Of a stretch of 37,335 nucleotides of DNA, positions 7,383 to 16,912 are shown piece after piece; position 1 is the stretch's first letter, and every line of letters starts with the position of its first letter. The stretch covers positions 1-37,335 of the forward strand of contig JAKLLS010000021.1 in NCBI GenBank assembly GCA_022014155.1, written 5' to 3'. The position numbers and the translations under genes were made by a program. The notes below the pieces were generated by a model. The model did no database searches, was not told the DNA's origin, and worked only from the letters and a program-made list of their open reading frames with translations. The DNA comes from Marinobacter sp. Its GTDB lineage: Bacteria > Pseudomonadota > Gammaproteobacteria > Pseudomonadales > Oleiphilaceae.

Positions 7383-10300
7383 ATGGGCAATCACCATGAC
7401 AGCATCGCCCTGGACTGGGTTCGGGGCGAAATACAGGACACGCTGACCCAGGGTCAGCAGGCACTGGAAGCGTATGTCGAGAACCGCGACGATACCGCGC
7501 GTCTGCGCTTTTGCCTGAACTACCTCCATCAGGTGCATGGCACTCTGCAGATGGTGGAGTTGTATGGCGCAGCCCTGCTCACCGAGGAGATGGAAAAGCT
7601 TACCCAGGCGGTGCTGAATGACACCGTCGGCAGCGTGGACGACGCCGTTGAAGTACTGATGCAGGCCATCCTGCAGCTGCCGCAGTACCTGGAACACCTT
7701 GCCACCAGCAAGGATGATTTCCCCATGGTGCTGCTGCCACTGCTGAATGACCTGCGAGCTGCCCGTGGCGAGTCTCTGCTGTCGGACACCTCCCTGTTCA
7801 AGCCCGACCTGAGCCCATCGCAGCTGCGGGCCGCCAGCAGTGCCTCCCAGCGTCTGCAGGACCCCAAGGTACTCGGTCACATCCGCAAGCTGCGTCAGAT
7901 GTACCAGTTCGCCCTCGCCGGCGTGATACGTGAAGCGGATCTGGATGCCCACTTTGACTATATGCAGAAAGTTCTGCAGCGGCTGATCCGACTGTGCCAG
8001 AAAACCCCCAGGGGCGAACTCTGGAAAGCGGCTTCGGCATTTCTGGAAACCCTGCAAAACCGCGTTAACCCGGTCAACACAGCGGTCAAATCCCTACTAA
8101 GGGAGCTTGATACCGAAATCCGCCGTCTGGGCGATGAACATGTGGACATCCTTCAACAGCCAGTCCCGGAAGCGCTGCTGAAGAACCTGCTGTACTACGT
8201 AGCACGCGCCCGTGACCTGGACACGCCGCAGGTGAAGGAGCTACGCCAGAGTTATCACCTGGAGCAGGCACTGCCGTCGGAAGACGATGTCGATGCCGCC
8301 AGAACGCGGGTGTCCGGCCCCGGTCGTGAGGCCATTCATTCCGTGGTCAGCGCCCTCAACGAGGAGTTGGCCAAGCTCAAGGACCAGCTCGACCTGTTTG
8401 TCCGCGCCGAGCTGCGCCAGAACGATGAACTGGAAGAACTGTTACCGGGGCTGAAACAGGTAGCGAATACCCTGGCGGTCCTGGGGCTCGGTATTCCCCG
8501 CAAGGTAGTGACCGAACAGATCGAACTGGTCGAGCGCCTGTCCGGTCAGATCGCTGCCGTCGACGACGGCACCCTGATGGACATCGCCGGGGCCTTACTC
8601 TACATCGAGGCCAGTCTGGCCGGCCTGGACAGTGATCGCTACCAGGAAACGCCAGCAATTGACGAGGCCGAGCAAGGCATCAACCTGGGCAATCGCGAAC
8701 TCAATGAAGCCAGCAGTGCATTGTTAAGGGAATCCAGAAACACCCTGGAGCAAGTGAAGACTGCCATCGTCAATTTCATTGCGTCTCAGTGGGATACCCG
8801 GGAAATCGAGCACGTTCCCGGCCTGCTGCACAGCATTCGTGGCGGTCTCAGCCTGATCCCCCTGGATCGCGTGGCCGACATGCTCGGCTCCGCAGAACGC
8901 TACATCACCGATGTGTTATTGGGTGGCAAGCAGGTACCGGACTGGAAGCAACTGGATACCCTTGCGGATGCGGTGACCAGTGTCGAGTATTACCTGGAAC
9001 GCCTGGCCGAAGGTATTGGGGAAAACGACAGCATTCTGCAAATCGCCGAGGAGAGCCTGGCATCCCTCGGCTTCCCTGTAGGTTCCGAGCCGACCTGGCA
9101 GGAACCCGGTGAGCAGGCTGTTCCGGTGGTCGAAAGCACAGTTACTTCCACCGGAGAACAACCGGCAGCGCCAAAGGAAACCAAGGGTTCCGATGAGGAA
9201 CTGCTGGACGATGAAATACTCGAGATCTTCGTGGAAGAAGCCGAAGAGGTCCTGCAGACCATTCACGATTTCTACCCGCGTCTGCGCCAGAACCACGACG
9301 ACCGTGAAGCCCTGGCCGAAGTCCGTCGCGCCTTCCACACCCTCAAGGGCAGTGGTCGACTGGTGGGCGCCACCAGCATCGGTGAGCTGGCCTGGTCCGT
9401 GGAGAGCCTGCTGAACCGGGTGATTGACCAGACCATCAAACCCAACGATGACCTGTTCTCCCTGATCGACGACGTGAATGCCCGCATTCCCTCACTGATC
9501 AGCGATTTCAGGGAAGGCCGGTCCGACGGTGATGTGATTGAGTTGATCGCTCGTGCGGAGGCCATGTCCACCACCCGCAAGACCGATGCCGATTCCGCGA
9601 CCGCCATCGAAGATGAAGCTTCCCAAAGGGAAGTGGCCTCGGAGCAGCCAGAGCCAATGGCGGAGGGCGTTACCGCCGCCAGCACCGCAGACGATGACGA
9701 CCTGATTGATGACGAAATCCTCGAGATTTTCATCGAGGAAGCCGGTGAAGTCCTGGACACCATCCGCGAATACCTGCCCATGCTGCTGCGACAGCATGAT
9801 GATCGCACTGCACTGTCGGAAGTCCGGCGCGCCTTCCATACCCTTAAGGGCAGCGGGCGCATGGTCGGTGCGCTGGTGGTCGGCGAGCTGGCCTGGTCCG
9901 TGGAGAACATGCTCAACCGGGTTATCGATGGCAGCATTTTCATGAACAATGACGTCGCCGCCCTGCTTGAGGATGTCACCGCTGCCCTGCCCGCACTGGT
10001 AGAGAACTTCGAGAAGCGCCAGCCAGCCAGCCAGGACACAGCCCCCCTGGAAGCTCGCGCCACGTCCCTGGCCAATGGTGAGATTCCTGACGCAGACACC
10101 ATGCCAGCGGTTGACGACCTTGGCATGCACGACACCGATGGACTCTCCTCCGAGGCCGAACACGATGGCACAGGCGTGGATCCGGTCCTGCTGGATATCT
10201 TTGAAAGCGAAGCAGAGACTCACCTGCAAACCCTCAGGGAGTTCCTGGAAAGCGCCGGTGATAAGGCATCTGTCGCCTACACCGACGATCTCTCCCGCGC

Positions 10301-13300
10301 GCTGCACACCCTCAAGGGCAGCGCACACACCGCGGGCATCGATCCGATAGCGGCGGTGATTACGCCACTGGAACGGTTCGTCAAGGAATCCCGCGCCCAG
10401 AACAAGCGGGCGAATCAGGAAATCATCACCCTGATCGCCGACGCCTGCGAATTTTTAACCCGGGGCCTGCGCCAACTCAGGCAGGATCCCCAGGCACCCC
10501 TCGACGGTACCGACGCCTACCTGGAGCGACTCAGTGACATTACGACCACCACTCTGCGCAGTCACGCCAGCGTAGACGACGAGTCCCCACGGCAACAGCC
10601 CGCACCGCAACTGGTCCAGCTGTTCCTGAATGAGGGGCTCGACATCCTGCTGGACGCCGACCGCATCCTCGACGAATGGGCGGCGGATCCGGAACAGACA
10701 ACCGCGGTTGAAAAACTCCGCACCGAACTGCATCAATTAACCAATGGCGCGCAGGAAGCCGGCGTTACCGATGTGGCGGGATTGTCGGACGCCCTCGGCC
10801 AGATCTATGAACGTGCCGGTTCGCCAGGTTTTACGCCGGACGAAGGCTTCTTCACCACGGTACGCGCTGCCCATGAGCAGTTGATCAACATGATGGATCA
10901 GGTCGCCGCTGGGTTGGCGACGGAGTCCGGTGACGAACTGATTGCCGAGCTGGATGCCCTGAGCATCGACCTCACCGAGTCCGGGGAACCCCAACCCGAC
11001 GCGTTCGAACAGGAGTTTACCGGCGACCTGGAAGAGATCGACCTCAGTTTCGACATGGAGGAAGAATCGCTTCCCACTGTGGACAGCGAGCAGCAACCTC
11101 CGTTGGTGGAAACCGATGAGGATATGGATCAAGAGCTCGCGGAGATCTTCCTGGAAGAAGCCCGAGACCTGATCAACAGCTCAGCCGATACTCTGCACAA
11201 CTGGAGTGACAACACCGACAACCTCGACCTGTTGAGATTGCTGCAGCGAGACCTACATACCCTCAAGGGTGGGGCGCGATTGGCGGATATCCCCGCCGTG
11301 GGTGATCTCTCCCATGAACTGGAAAACCTGTTCGAGGGCCTGACCGAACAGCGGCTGTCGATCTCCGATGAGCTGTCGGACCTGTTGTTCCGCAGCCACG
11401 ATCGCCTGGCCGGTATGGTGGATGCGCTGGAACAGCAGGAGTCGCCACGACCGGCGCCGGACCTGATCGGTGAGATCCATGCGTACATGGATAACACAAG
11501 CGGATCGCGACCGGTGACGGATGTCACCACACCGGAAACCAGGGAAGAGCCGCCGCAAGAGAATCCGGACGAGCCCCGGGAACTCGCAGCCACCGATTTG
11601 TCCCACCTTGATCCGGAGCTGGTGGGCATCTTCCTGGAAGAAGCCTACGACCTGATCAACTCCACCGGTAGTGCCCTGCATACCTGGAGCGAGGACCCAT
11701 CGAACCGGGACGTGGCAGCCGAGTTGCAACGTGACGTGCACACCCTCAAGGGGGGCGCCCGCATGGCCGGCGTCGACGCCATCGGTGACTTGACACACGT
11801 GCTTGAAGATTTGTTCGAGAAGGTGGCCGAAGGCCAACTGGCGGCCAGCAGTGACATGACCGACCTGCTGTTCGCCTGTCACGACCGGCTGGCACAGATG
11901 GTCGAGCAGGTAGCCACCCAGAAACCCTGTCCTTCGGCCGATGAACTGGTTGCCGAGGTGAAGGCCATTCTCTCGGGTAAACCAATATCGCCCAGGCAGG
12001 ACGTGAGCGAGGCGATACCGGAAGCCACCAACGACGAATTGATAGGCATCTTTCTGGATGAAGGCCTGGAGATCCAGGCCGCCATCAGCGAGTGCCTGGC
12101 GCAGTGGCGGGATGAACCGGACGAGTTTACCGGGGTCACCCAGCTTCAGCAGGAGCTCCATACCCTCAAGGGCGGCGCGCGCCTGTCCGATGTCGACCCC
12201 ATCGCCGATTTGGCGGAGGCATGGTCCGACGCTCTGGATCCTCTGATCAGCGGCGCCAGTAATCAGGCTGCATTGTTGGCACTGAGCGACCGGGCTCTGG
12301 ACAATCTCAAGCAGATGCTGGTCAGTCTGGAAGACGGCGAGAAGCCGGTGGCCAACCAGCCCCTGGTGCAGGCACTGATGGATGCACACAAGGCCGCCGC
12401 AGAGGACGTGTCCGGAGACAGCATCTCCGAAGAAACCGATGAACCGGACGTTGACCCCGAAGTTCTGGAGATTTTCCTGGAGGAAGCCGGTGAGATCCTC
12501 GACCAGCTCGAGCATCTGCTGGAAGACTGGCGCAAGGAGCCAGCCAATCACCATTTCAACCAGGAAGCGCAACGCGCACTACACACCCTCAAGGGTGGCG
12601 CGCGTCTGTCAGGGCTGAGCGAACTGGGTGACAAGGCCCATGCCTTTGAAACCCGCCTGATCGACTTGGGGGGCAATGCACCGGATGATCAGACCTGGCA
12701 AAAGATCACCGATGATCATGACGTCATCGTCGCGCTGGTGAACCGCATCCGGGAGAACGTTGGGCAAGAACACACGCCTCCCACTCCGGCACCGGAAAAA
12801 ACGGCTGCGGAGGACAAACCGGCCGAATCATCGCCCGCTGCTGCGCAGATTCCTGAGCCAGCACCGGCGCCACAGCCACAGAAATTGCCGGCCAAGCGCC
12901 GCAAGAAAGCGGTGGATGCCCAGCGCGCGGCCCAGGAAACCATTCGGGTATCGGCACCGCTGCTGGACGAACTGGTCAACCTCGCGGGTGAAACCAGTAT
13001 TACCCGTGGCCGCCTGGAACAGCAGAGCAGCGATTTCAGCTACACTCTGGATGAGATGGCCGCCACCATCGAACGTTTGCGCGAACAGTTGCGACGGATG
13101 GAAATCGAGACCGAAACCCAGATCCTGTTCCGCGCTGAAAAGGAACACGGACCGGACTACGGTGACGATTTTGATCCCCTGGAAATGGACCGCTATTCCT
13201 CCATCCAGCAACTGTCACGGGCCCTGACTGAGTCCTCATCGGACCTCGCGGACCTGCGTGAAACTCTGTCCGACCGGATTCGGGATACCGAGACCCTGCT

Positions 13301-14765
13301 GGTACAGCAGTCCCGTATCAACACGGAACTGCAGGAAGGTCTGATGAAGACCCGCATGATTCCGTTTGCCTCCATGGTTCCACGCCTGCGACGCATCGTG
13401 CGCCAGATCAGCGGCGAGCTGGGCAAGAAGGTCGAGTTCGATGTCCGTAACCCGGAAGGGGAAATGGACCGCAACATCCTTGAGCGTATGATCGCCCCGC
13501 TGGAGCATATGCTGCGTAACGCCCTGGACCACGGCATCGAAACCCCGGCTGATCGCAAGAAGTCGGGCAAACCGGAAACCGGTGAAGTGACCCTGTCACT
13601 GACCCGGGAAGGCGGTGATGTGGTGCTGCGAATGATCGATGATGGCGCCGGCATTCCCTCCAGTGTGATCCGCGAAAAAGCCATCCGCCAGGGCATGCTG
13701 TCCCCGGACGAGGACCTGACCGAACGGGAAATCCTGCAGTTCATCCTGCAGCCAGGCTTCTCCACCGCCCAGCAGGTCACACAGATCTCCGGCCGTGGCG
13801 TTGGCATGGACGTGGTTGCCAGCGAAATCAAACAGCTGGGTGGTAGTCTGGACATTGACTCCACCGTGGGTCGCGGCACCACTTTCACCGTCCGTCTGCC
13901 CTTTACCGTGTCAGTCAACCGGGCGCTGATGGTGTCCACCGGCGAAGATTTCTACGCCATCCCGCTGAACACCATCGAAGGTATCGTGCGGGTCAGCACC
14001 TACGAGCTCGAGGAATACTACAAACCGGACGCGCCGCTGTATGAATACGCTGGCCAGCAATACCGGCTGCAGTACCTCGGCAACCTGCTGAACAGCGATC
14101 ACCATCCCAAGCTCCAGGGCCAGGCGCTGCCACTGCCGGTCATTCTCGTTCGCGGCACCGAGCAGCCCATGGCCCTGCAGGTGGACAACCTGATGGGTAG
14201 TCGAGAGATCGTGGTGAAATCCCTGGGGCCGCAGTTCAACTCGGTACGTGGCGTTTCCGGTGCCACCATTCTGGGTGACGGTAACGTGGTGGTGATTCTC
14301 GATCTGCCGGCGATGATTCGTTCCGACATTCTGTCCGAGCGTCAACGGCTGGCCAGCCTGGAAAAAGCCCGCGAATCCGCACGCTACGAGCAGCATGAGA
14401 CCCTGGTCATGGTGGTGGATGATTCTGTAACCGTGCGGAAGGTGACCTCCCGCCTGCTCGAGCGCAATGGCATGGAGGTGATTACCGCCAAGGATGGTCT
14501 CGATGCGGTGGCCCAGCTTCAGGATCACAAGCCGGACATCATCCTGCTGGATATCGAAATGCCACGCATGGACGGTTTCGAAGTGGCCAGCTTTGTGCGC
14601 CATGATGATAACCTGAGGGATACACCGATCTGTATGATCACCTCGCGGACGGGAGAAAAGCACCGAGAGCGGGCGCTGGCGATTGGTGTCAACGAATACC
14701 TCGGCAAGCCATTCCAGGAAACCGAATTGCTTGAGACCATTACCCGGCTGACCAGGAACCAGTGA
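7383..14765 (+). CDS. chpA: Hybrid chemotaxis histidine kinase ChpA with multiple Hpt domains, CheA core, CheW and REC
   Basis: A 2460-residue kinase, close in size to P. aeruginosa ChpA. Candidate phosphotransfer histidines are H49 (HQVHGT), H483 (HSIRGG), H652, H819 and H975 (HTLKGS), H1117 (HQLTNG, degenerate), and H1292, H1453, H1593 and H1734 (HTLKGG). The CheA dimerisation helices start near 1860 (SAPLLDELVNLAGE). The ATPase has an N-box near 2041 (EHMLRNALDHGIE), then DDGAGI and SGRGVGMDVV. A CheW domain follows (VNRALMVSTGEDFYAIPLN). A C-terminal receiver has phosphosite D2390 (LLDIEMPRMDGF) and YLGKPF. ATG 7383 has GGAG five bases upstream; the GTG at 7377 overlaps that site. Hpt modules 3/4 and 7/8 look like internal duplicates. 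Confidence 0.96.
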   Translation: MGNHHDSIALDWVRGEIQDTLTQGQQALEAYVENRDDTARLRFCLNYLHQVHGTLQMVELYGAALLTEEMEKLTQAVLNDTVGSVDDAVEVLMQAILQLPQYLEHLATSKDDFPMVLLPLLNDLRAARGESLLSDTSLFKPDLSPSQLRAASSASQRLQDPKVLGHIRKLRQMYQFALAGVIREADLDAHFDYMQKVLQRLIRLCQKTPRGELWKAASAFLETLQNRVNPVNTAVKSLLRELDTEIRRLGDEHVDILQQPVPEALLKNLLYYVARARDLDTPQVKELRQSYHLEQALPSEDDVDAARTRVSGPGREAIHSVVSALNEELAKLKDQLDLFVRAELRQNDELEELLPGLKQVANTLAVLGLGIPRKVVTEQIELVERLSGQIAAVDDGTLMDIAGALLYIEASLAGLDSDRYQETPAIDEAEQGINLGNRELNEASSALLRESRNTLEQVKTAIVNFIASQWDTREIEHVPGLLHSIRGGLSLIPLDRVADMLGSAERYITDVLLGGKQVPDWKQLDTLADAVTSVEYYLERLAEGIGENDSILQIAEESLASLGFPVGSEPTWQEPGEQAVPVVESTVTSTGEQPAAPKETKGSDEELLDDEILEIFVEEAEEVLQTIHDFYPRLRQNHDDREALAEVRRAFHTLKGSGRLVGATSIGELAWSVESLLNRVIDQTIKPNDDLFSLIDDVNARIPSLISDFREGRSDGDVIELIARAEAMSTTRKTDADSATAIEDEASQREVASEQPEPMAEGVTAASTADDDDLIDDEILEIFIEEAGEVLDTIREYLPMLLRQHDDRTALSEVRRAFHTLKGSGRMVGALVVGELAWSVENMLNRVIDGSIFMNNDVAALLEDVTAALPALVENFEKRQPASQDTAPLEARATSLANGEIPDADTMPAVDDLGMHDTDGLSSEAEHDGTGVDPVLLDIFESEAETHLQTLREFLESAGDKASVAYTDDLSRALHTLKGSAHTAGIDPIAAVITPLERFVKESRAQNKRANQEIITLIADACEFLTRGLRQLRQDPQAPLDGTDAYLERLSDITTTTLRSHASVDDESPRQQPAPQLVQLFLNEGLDILLDADRILDEWAADPEQTTAVEKLRTELHQLTNGAQEAGVTDVAGLSDALGQIYERAGSPGFTPDEGFFTTVRAAHEQLINMMDQVAAGLATESGDELIAELDALSIDLTESGEPQPDAFEQEFTGDLEEIDLSFDMEEESLPTVDSEQQPPLVETDEDMDQELAEIFLEEARDLINSSADTLHNWSDNTDNLDLLRLLQRDLHTLKGGARLADIPAVGDLSHELENLFEGLTEQRLSISDELSDLLFRSHDRLAGMVDALEQQESPRPAPDLIGEIHAYMDNTSGSRPVTDVTTPETREEPPQENPDEPRELAATDLSHLDPELVGIFLEEAYDLINSTGSALHTWSEDPSNRDVAAELQRDVHTLKGGARMAGVDAIGDLTHVLEDLFEKVAEGQLAASSDMTDLLFACHDRLAQMVEQVATQKPCPSADELVAEVKAILSGKPISPRQDVSEAIPEATNDELIGIFLDEGLEIQAAISECLAQWRDEPDEFTGVTQLQQELHTLKGGARLSDVDPIADLAEAWSDALDPLISGASNQAALLALSDRALDNLKQMLVSLEDGEKPVANQPLVQALMDAHKAAAEDVSGDSISEETDEPDVDPEVLEIFLEEAGEILDQLEHLLEDWRKEPANHHFNQEAQRALHTLKGGARLSGLSELGDKAHAFETRLIDLGGNAPDDQTWQKITDDHDVIVALVNRIRENVGQEHTPPTPAPEKTAAEDKPAESSPAAAQIPEPAPAPQPQKLPAKRRKKAVDAQRAAQETIRVSAPLLDELVNLAGETSITRGRLEQQSSDFSYTLDEMAATIERLREQLRRMEIETETQILFRAEKEHGPDYGDDFDPLEMDRYSSIQQLSRALTESSSDLADLRETLSDRIRDTETLLVQQSRINTELQEGLMKTRMIPFASMVPRLRRIVRQISGELGKKVEFDVRNPEGEMDRNILERMIAPLEHMLRNALDHGIETPADRKKSGKPETGEVTLSLTREGGDVVLRMIDDGAGIPSSVIREKAIRQGMLSPDEDLTEREILQFILQPGFSTAQQVTQISGRGVGMDVVASEIKQLGGSLDIDSTVGRGTTFTVRLPFTVSVNRALMVSTGEDFYAIPLNTIEGIVRVSTYELEEYYKPDAPLYEYAGQQYRLQYLGNLLNSDHHPKLQGQALPLPVILVRGTEQPMALQVDNLMGSREIVVKSLGPQFNSVRGVSGATILGDGNVVVILDLPAMIRSDILSERQRLASLEKARESARYEQHETLVMVVDDSVTVRKVTSRLLERNGMEVITAKDGLDAVAQLQDHKPDIILLDIEMPRMDGFEVASFVRHDDNLRDTPICMITSRTGEKHRERALAIGVNEYLGKPFQETELLETITRLTRNQ

Positions 14766-15814
14766 TGGCTGGCCTTCCGTCAGGCCGGCCCCGGGTCGGG
14801 ATCGTTTCGGACATCGTCCTGCAGCGGCATCGCTTACAGGCGGCCACGTCAAAGTTCGGCCTTGACGTGGGCTTCACCGGCGATCCGGGCCGCCTGCAGG
14901 ATTATCCTGAATTCCCGGAGGCCGACCTCTGGCTGGTCACTCTGGAAGACGAAGCAGATCACCCCATGCTGTTCGATCACCTCCTTGGTAACACCGACGC
15001 CCCAGTGTTGTTCGGACTCGATCCGGCGCCCAAACCCGGCACCACCGACTATTTCCGCTGGGAACAGCGGCTGATCGGTAAGCTGGAACAGCAACTGGGC
15101 CACCTGGAAGAACTGGATTCCGAAGCCAGCCTGCAGGAACTGGCGGAGCAGTCACCGATGGAAGCGCCGCCATTACCCCATTGGATTCCTCCGGCGGCGT
15201 CCGACTCCATCGCCAGGGATATATGGATTCTCGGCGCTTCCCTGGGAGGTCCTGCGGCAGTGAAAACCTTTCTGGACCACCTGCCCCCCGGATTGCCTGT
15301 TGGTTTCATCTACGCTCAGCACATCGATGGCAATTTCACCGATGTACTGACCCGGGTCCTCGGACGTCACGCCCACTACCAGCTCAAGAGCGCCCAAACC
15401 GGTTACCAGGTACGCAACGGTGACGTCGTATTGTTACCAGTGGAACGGGAATGGGCACTGGATGCCGACGGCGCGCTGATCGAAAAGGACACTCCCTGGC
15501 CCGGGCCTTACGGCCCATCCATTGACCAGGTCCTGCTGAACATTGCCGATCATTACGGCAACCACTGCCATGCTATTCTGTTTTCCGGCATGGGTAACGA
15601 CGGGGCGATAGCCGCCCCTCTGCTGAAAGCCTATGGTAGCCGTATCTGGGTCCAGGAAAGCAACAGCTGTGGCAACAGTTCCATGCCCGACTCGGTCGCT
15701 GCCACCGGGTGCACCTCCTTCTGCGGCACGCCGGAGCAGCTGGCCCGGGAACTAGTCAAAACGATTGAAGAATCCTGCCTGCTCAAGGGCCGGCAAAAAA
15801 GGGATTCCGCCTGA
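14765..15814 (+). CDS. chpB: Chemoreceptor methylesterase ChpB (CheB family)
   Basis: A 349-residue protein whose C-terminal half is a CheB methylesterase. The catalytic triad is visible as S159 (GASLGGPAAV), H186 (AQHIDG) and D279 (GMGNDG). The N-terminal 110 residues look like a degenerate receiver (GIVSDIVLQRHRL, LWLVTLEDEAD) without a clear phosphoacceptor context, so phospho-regulation may be lost or altered. It should remove methyl groups from PilJ. The ATG at 14765 overlaps the chpA stop by one base (TGATG), which implies translational coupling; a GTG three bases earlier is less likely. Confidence 0.93.
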   Translation: MAGLPSGRPRVGIVSDIVLQRHRLQAATSKFGLDVGFTGDPGRLQDYPEFPEADLWLVTLEDEADHPMLFDHLLGNTDAPVLFGLDPAPKPGTTDYFRWEQRLIGKLEQQLGHLEELDSEASLQELAEQSPMEAPPLPHWIPPAASDSIARDIWILGASLGGPAAVKTFLDHLPPGLPVGFIYAQHIDGNFTDVLTRVLGRHAHYQLKSAQTGYQVRNGDVVLLPVEREWALDADGALIEKDTPWPGPYGPSIDQVLLNIADHYGNHCHAILFSGMGNDGAIAAPLLKAYGSRIWVQESNSCGNSSMPDSVAATGCTSFCGTPEQLARELVKTIEESCLLKGRQKRDSA

Positions 15815-15825
15815 GGAAATGAGTG

Positions 15826-16287
15826 ATGAGTGATAACAGTCAAACCCTCTCCTGCGTCATGATCCCGATGAACGGCAGACAACTCCTGCTGCCCAACGTG
15901 TCCATAGCGGAAGTGGTGGATTACGCCAGCACTGACGCCGGTACCAATACCCCGGAGTGGTTGGTGGGGTACCTGAACTGGCGGGGGCTGAACTTACCGG
16001 TCATCTCCTATGACGCGGCTAACGGTGCCACCCTGACGATCCCTGGCGATAACCGTGGGCGCATTGTGGTGCTCAATACCATTGGCAATGAGCACCGGAA
16101 GATCCCGTTCATGGCAATGGTAACCCAGGGTATTCCGAGCCAGGCGCGCCTGAGTGAAGAGCAGATACGCAAACTGGATGGTGACGCCGGCCCCGCCGAC
16201 CTGATGCAGGTTGAGGTGGAAGGCGATACCGCCTGGATTCCCAACCTGGAATACCTGGAATCACTCGCGGCCGAAGTCGCTCACTGA
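15826..16287 (+). CDS. chpC: Chemotaxis coupling protein ChpC (CheW domain)
   Basis: A 153-residue CheW-like protein with the segments SCVMIPMNGRQLLLPNVSIAEV, WLVGYLNWRGLNLPVISYD and RIVVLNTIG. In P. aeruginosa, ChpC is the second CheW-type adaptor of the Chp array and may connect additional receptors to ChpA. I prefer ATG 15826, with GAGGAA 7 bases upstream, to the GTG at 15823; another ATG at 15819 is out of frame and stops at once. It is the last gene of the operon and is followed by a REP-like hairpin. Confidence 0.9.
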   Translation: MSDNSQTLSCVMIPMNGRQLLLPNVSIAEVVDYASTDAGTNTPEWLVGYLNWRGLNLPVISYDAANGATLTIPGDNRGRIVVLNTIGNEHRKIPFMAMVTQGIPSQARLSEEQIRKLDGDAGPADLMQVEVEGDTAWIPNLEYLESLAAEVAH

Positions 16288-16311
16288 TCCGATTCGAAAC
16301 TTCAGTGAATT

Positions 16312-16337
16312 GTCGGATTACGCTTTGCTAATCCGAC
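16312..16337. repeat. REP-like imperfect palindrome between chpC and zur
   Basis: The arms GTCGGATTA and TAATCCGAC are exact reverse complements around an 8-base loop CGCTTTGC; CCTACG-type bases follow the right arm. From memory, a very similar GTCGGATTA/TAATCCGAC hairpin occurs as a dispersed intergenic repeat in many gammaproteobacteria. I cannot confirm this here, and it occurs once in the window. It has no T-run, so it is not a classical terminator, but it may still act as a 3'-end hairpin for the chp transcript. Confidence 0.6.
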
Positions 16338-16382
16338 CTACGGGAGATCTCATACACACCAGGACATGGCGTGGACGTTTGC

Positions 16383-16405
16383 AAATGTTATAATGTTGCA
16401 AATTT
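16383..16405 (+). promoter_or_regulatory. Candidate Zur box overlapping a -10 element for zur-znuCB
   Basis: The left half AAATGTTATAAT matches the usual gammaproteobacterial Zur-box half-site very well; the right half (GTTGCAAATTT) is degenerate. The TATAAT at 16389-16394 is a perfect -10 hexamer within the box, so repressor binding would block RNA polymerase. No strong -35 is present 17 bases upstream. GCAAAT also repeats directly 17 bases apart. The position 16-38 bases before the zur ATG suggests autoregulation of zur-znuC-znuB by zinc. Confidence 0.55.
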
Positions 16406-16420
16406 TCCAGGACCGTGTCC

Positions 16421-16912
16421 ATGTCGACCAGCGCTCTTCCCTATCGCCCACACAATCACGATGCCTGTGTTGCCCAGGCGCTGGCGGATGCCCGCGCCAT
16501 CTGCCAGCAACGGAATGCACGCCTGACTCCGACCCGTGAACGGGTCCTGGAACTGATCTGGCAGTCCCACAAGCCCCTGGGCGCCTATGATGTGTTGGCG
16601 GTGCTGGCCGAGGACGGCCATAATGCGGCCCCGCCAACGGTGTACCGGGCGCTGGATTTCCTGCAGCAGTACGGACTGGTTCACCGCATTGCCTCGTTGA
16701 ACGCCTTTGTCGGCTGCACCCATGCCGGCAAGCACCACAATGGCATGTTCCTGATCTGTCGCAGCTGCGGCAACGTGCTGGAACTGACGGCTCCGGATGT
16801 GGCCAAGGCGGTGTCGCAGGCCGCCTCCGCCGAAGCCTTTCAACCGGAAGACGTGATGATCGAGATCGCCGGACTCTGCCCGGCCTGCCGTGCGAATGCC
16901 CCCCATGACTGA
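16421..16912 (+). CDS. zur: Zinc uptake regulator Zur (Fur family)
   Basis: A 163-residue Fur-family repressor. The winged helix is seen in RNARLTPTRERVLELIWQS and PPTVYRALDFLQQYGLVHRI. Structural zinc cysteines are C113/C116 (CRSC) and C153/C156 (CPAC), and FVGCTHAGKHH lies in the regulatory metal region. Zur rather than Fur is favoured by co-transcription with znuC and znuB and by the Zur-box-like promoter. ATG 16421 is chosen over the GTG at 16415. The stop overlaps the znuC start by 8 bases. It should repress zinc uptake genes when zinc is sufficient. Confidence 0.93.
   Translation: MSTSALPYRPHNHDACVAQALADARAICQQRNARLTPTRERVLELIWQSHKPLGAYDVLAVLAEDGHNAAPPTVYRALDFLQQYGLVHRIASLNAFVGCTHAGKHHNGMFLICRSCGNVLELTAPDVAKAVSQAASAEAFQPEDVMIEIAGLCPACRANAPHD

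Noticed and set aside
11253..12572. A 439-codon open frame antisense to chpA
   Set aside because: The sense strand encodes the HTLKGG modules with clear conservation; the antisense frame has no family features.
9331..12610. Repeated CACACCCTCAAGGG-like DNA in chpA, resembling a direct-repeat array
   Set aside because: The repeats are hundreds of bases apart and encode the HTLKG(S/G) motif of Hpt domains; this is not CRISPR.
16312..16337. The hairpin after chpC as a rho-independent terminator
   Set aside because: The stem is good but no run of Ts follows on either strand; a REP-like repeat is the better description.
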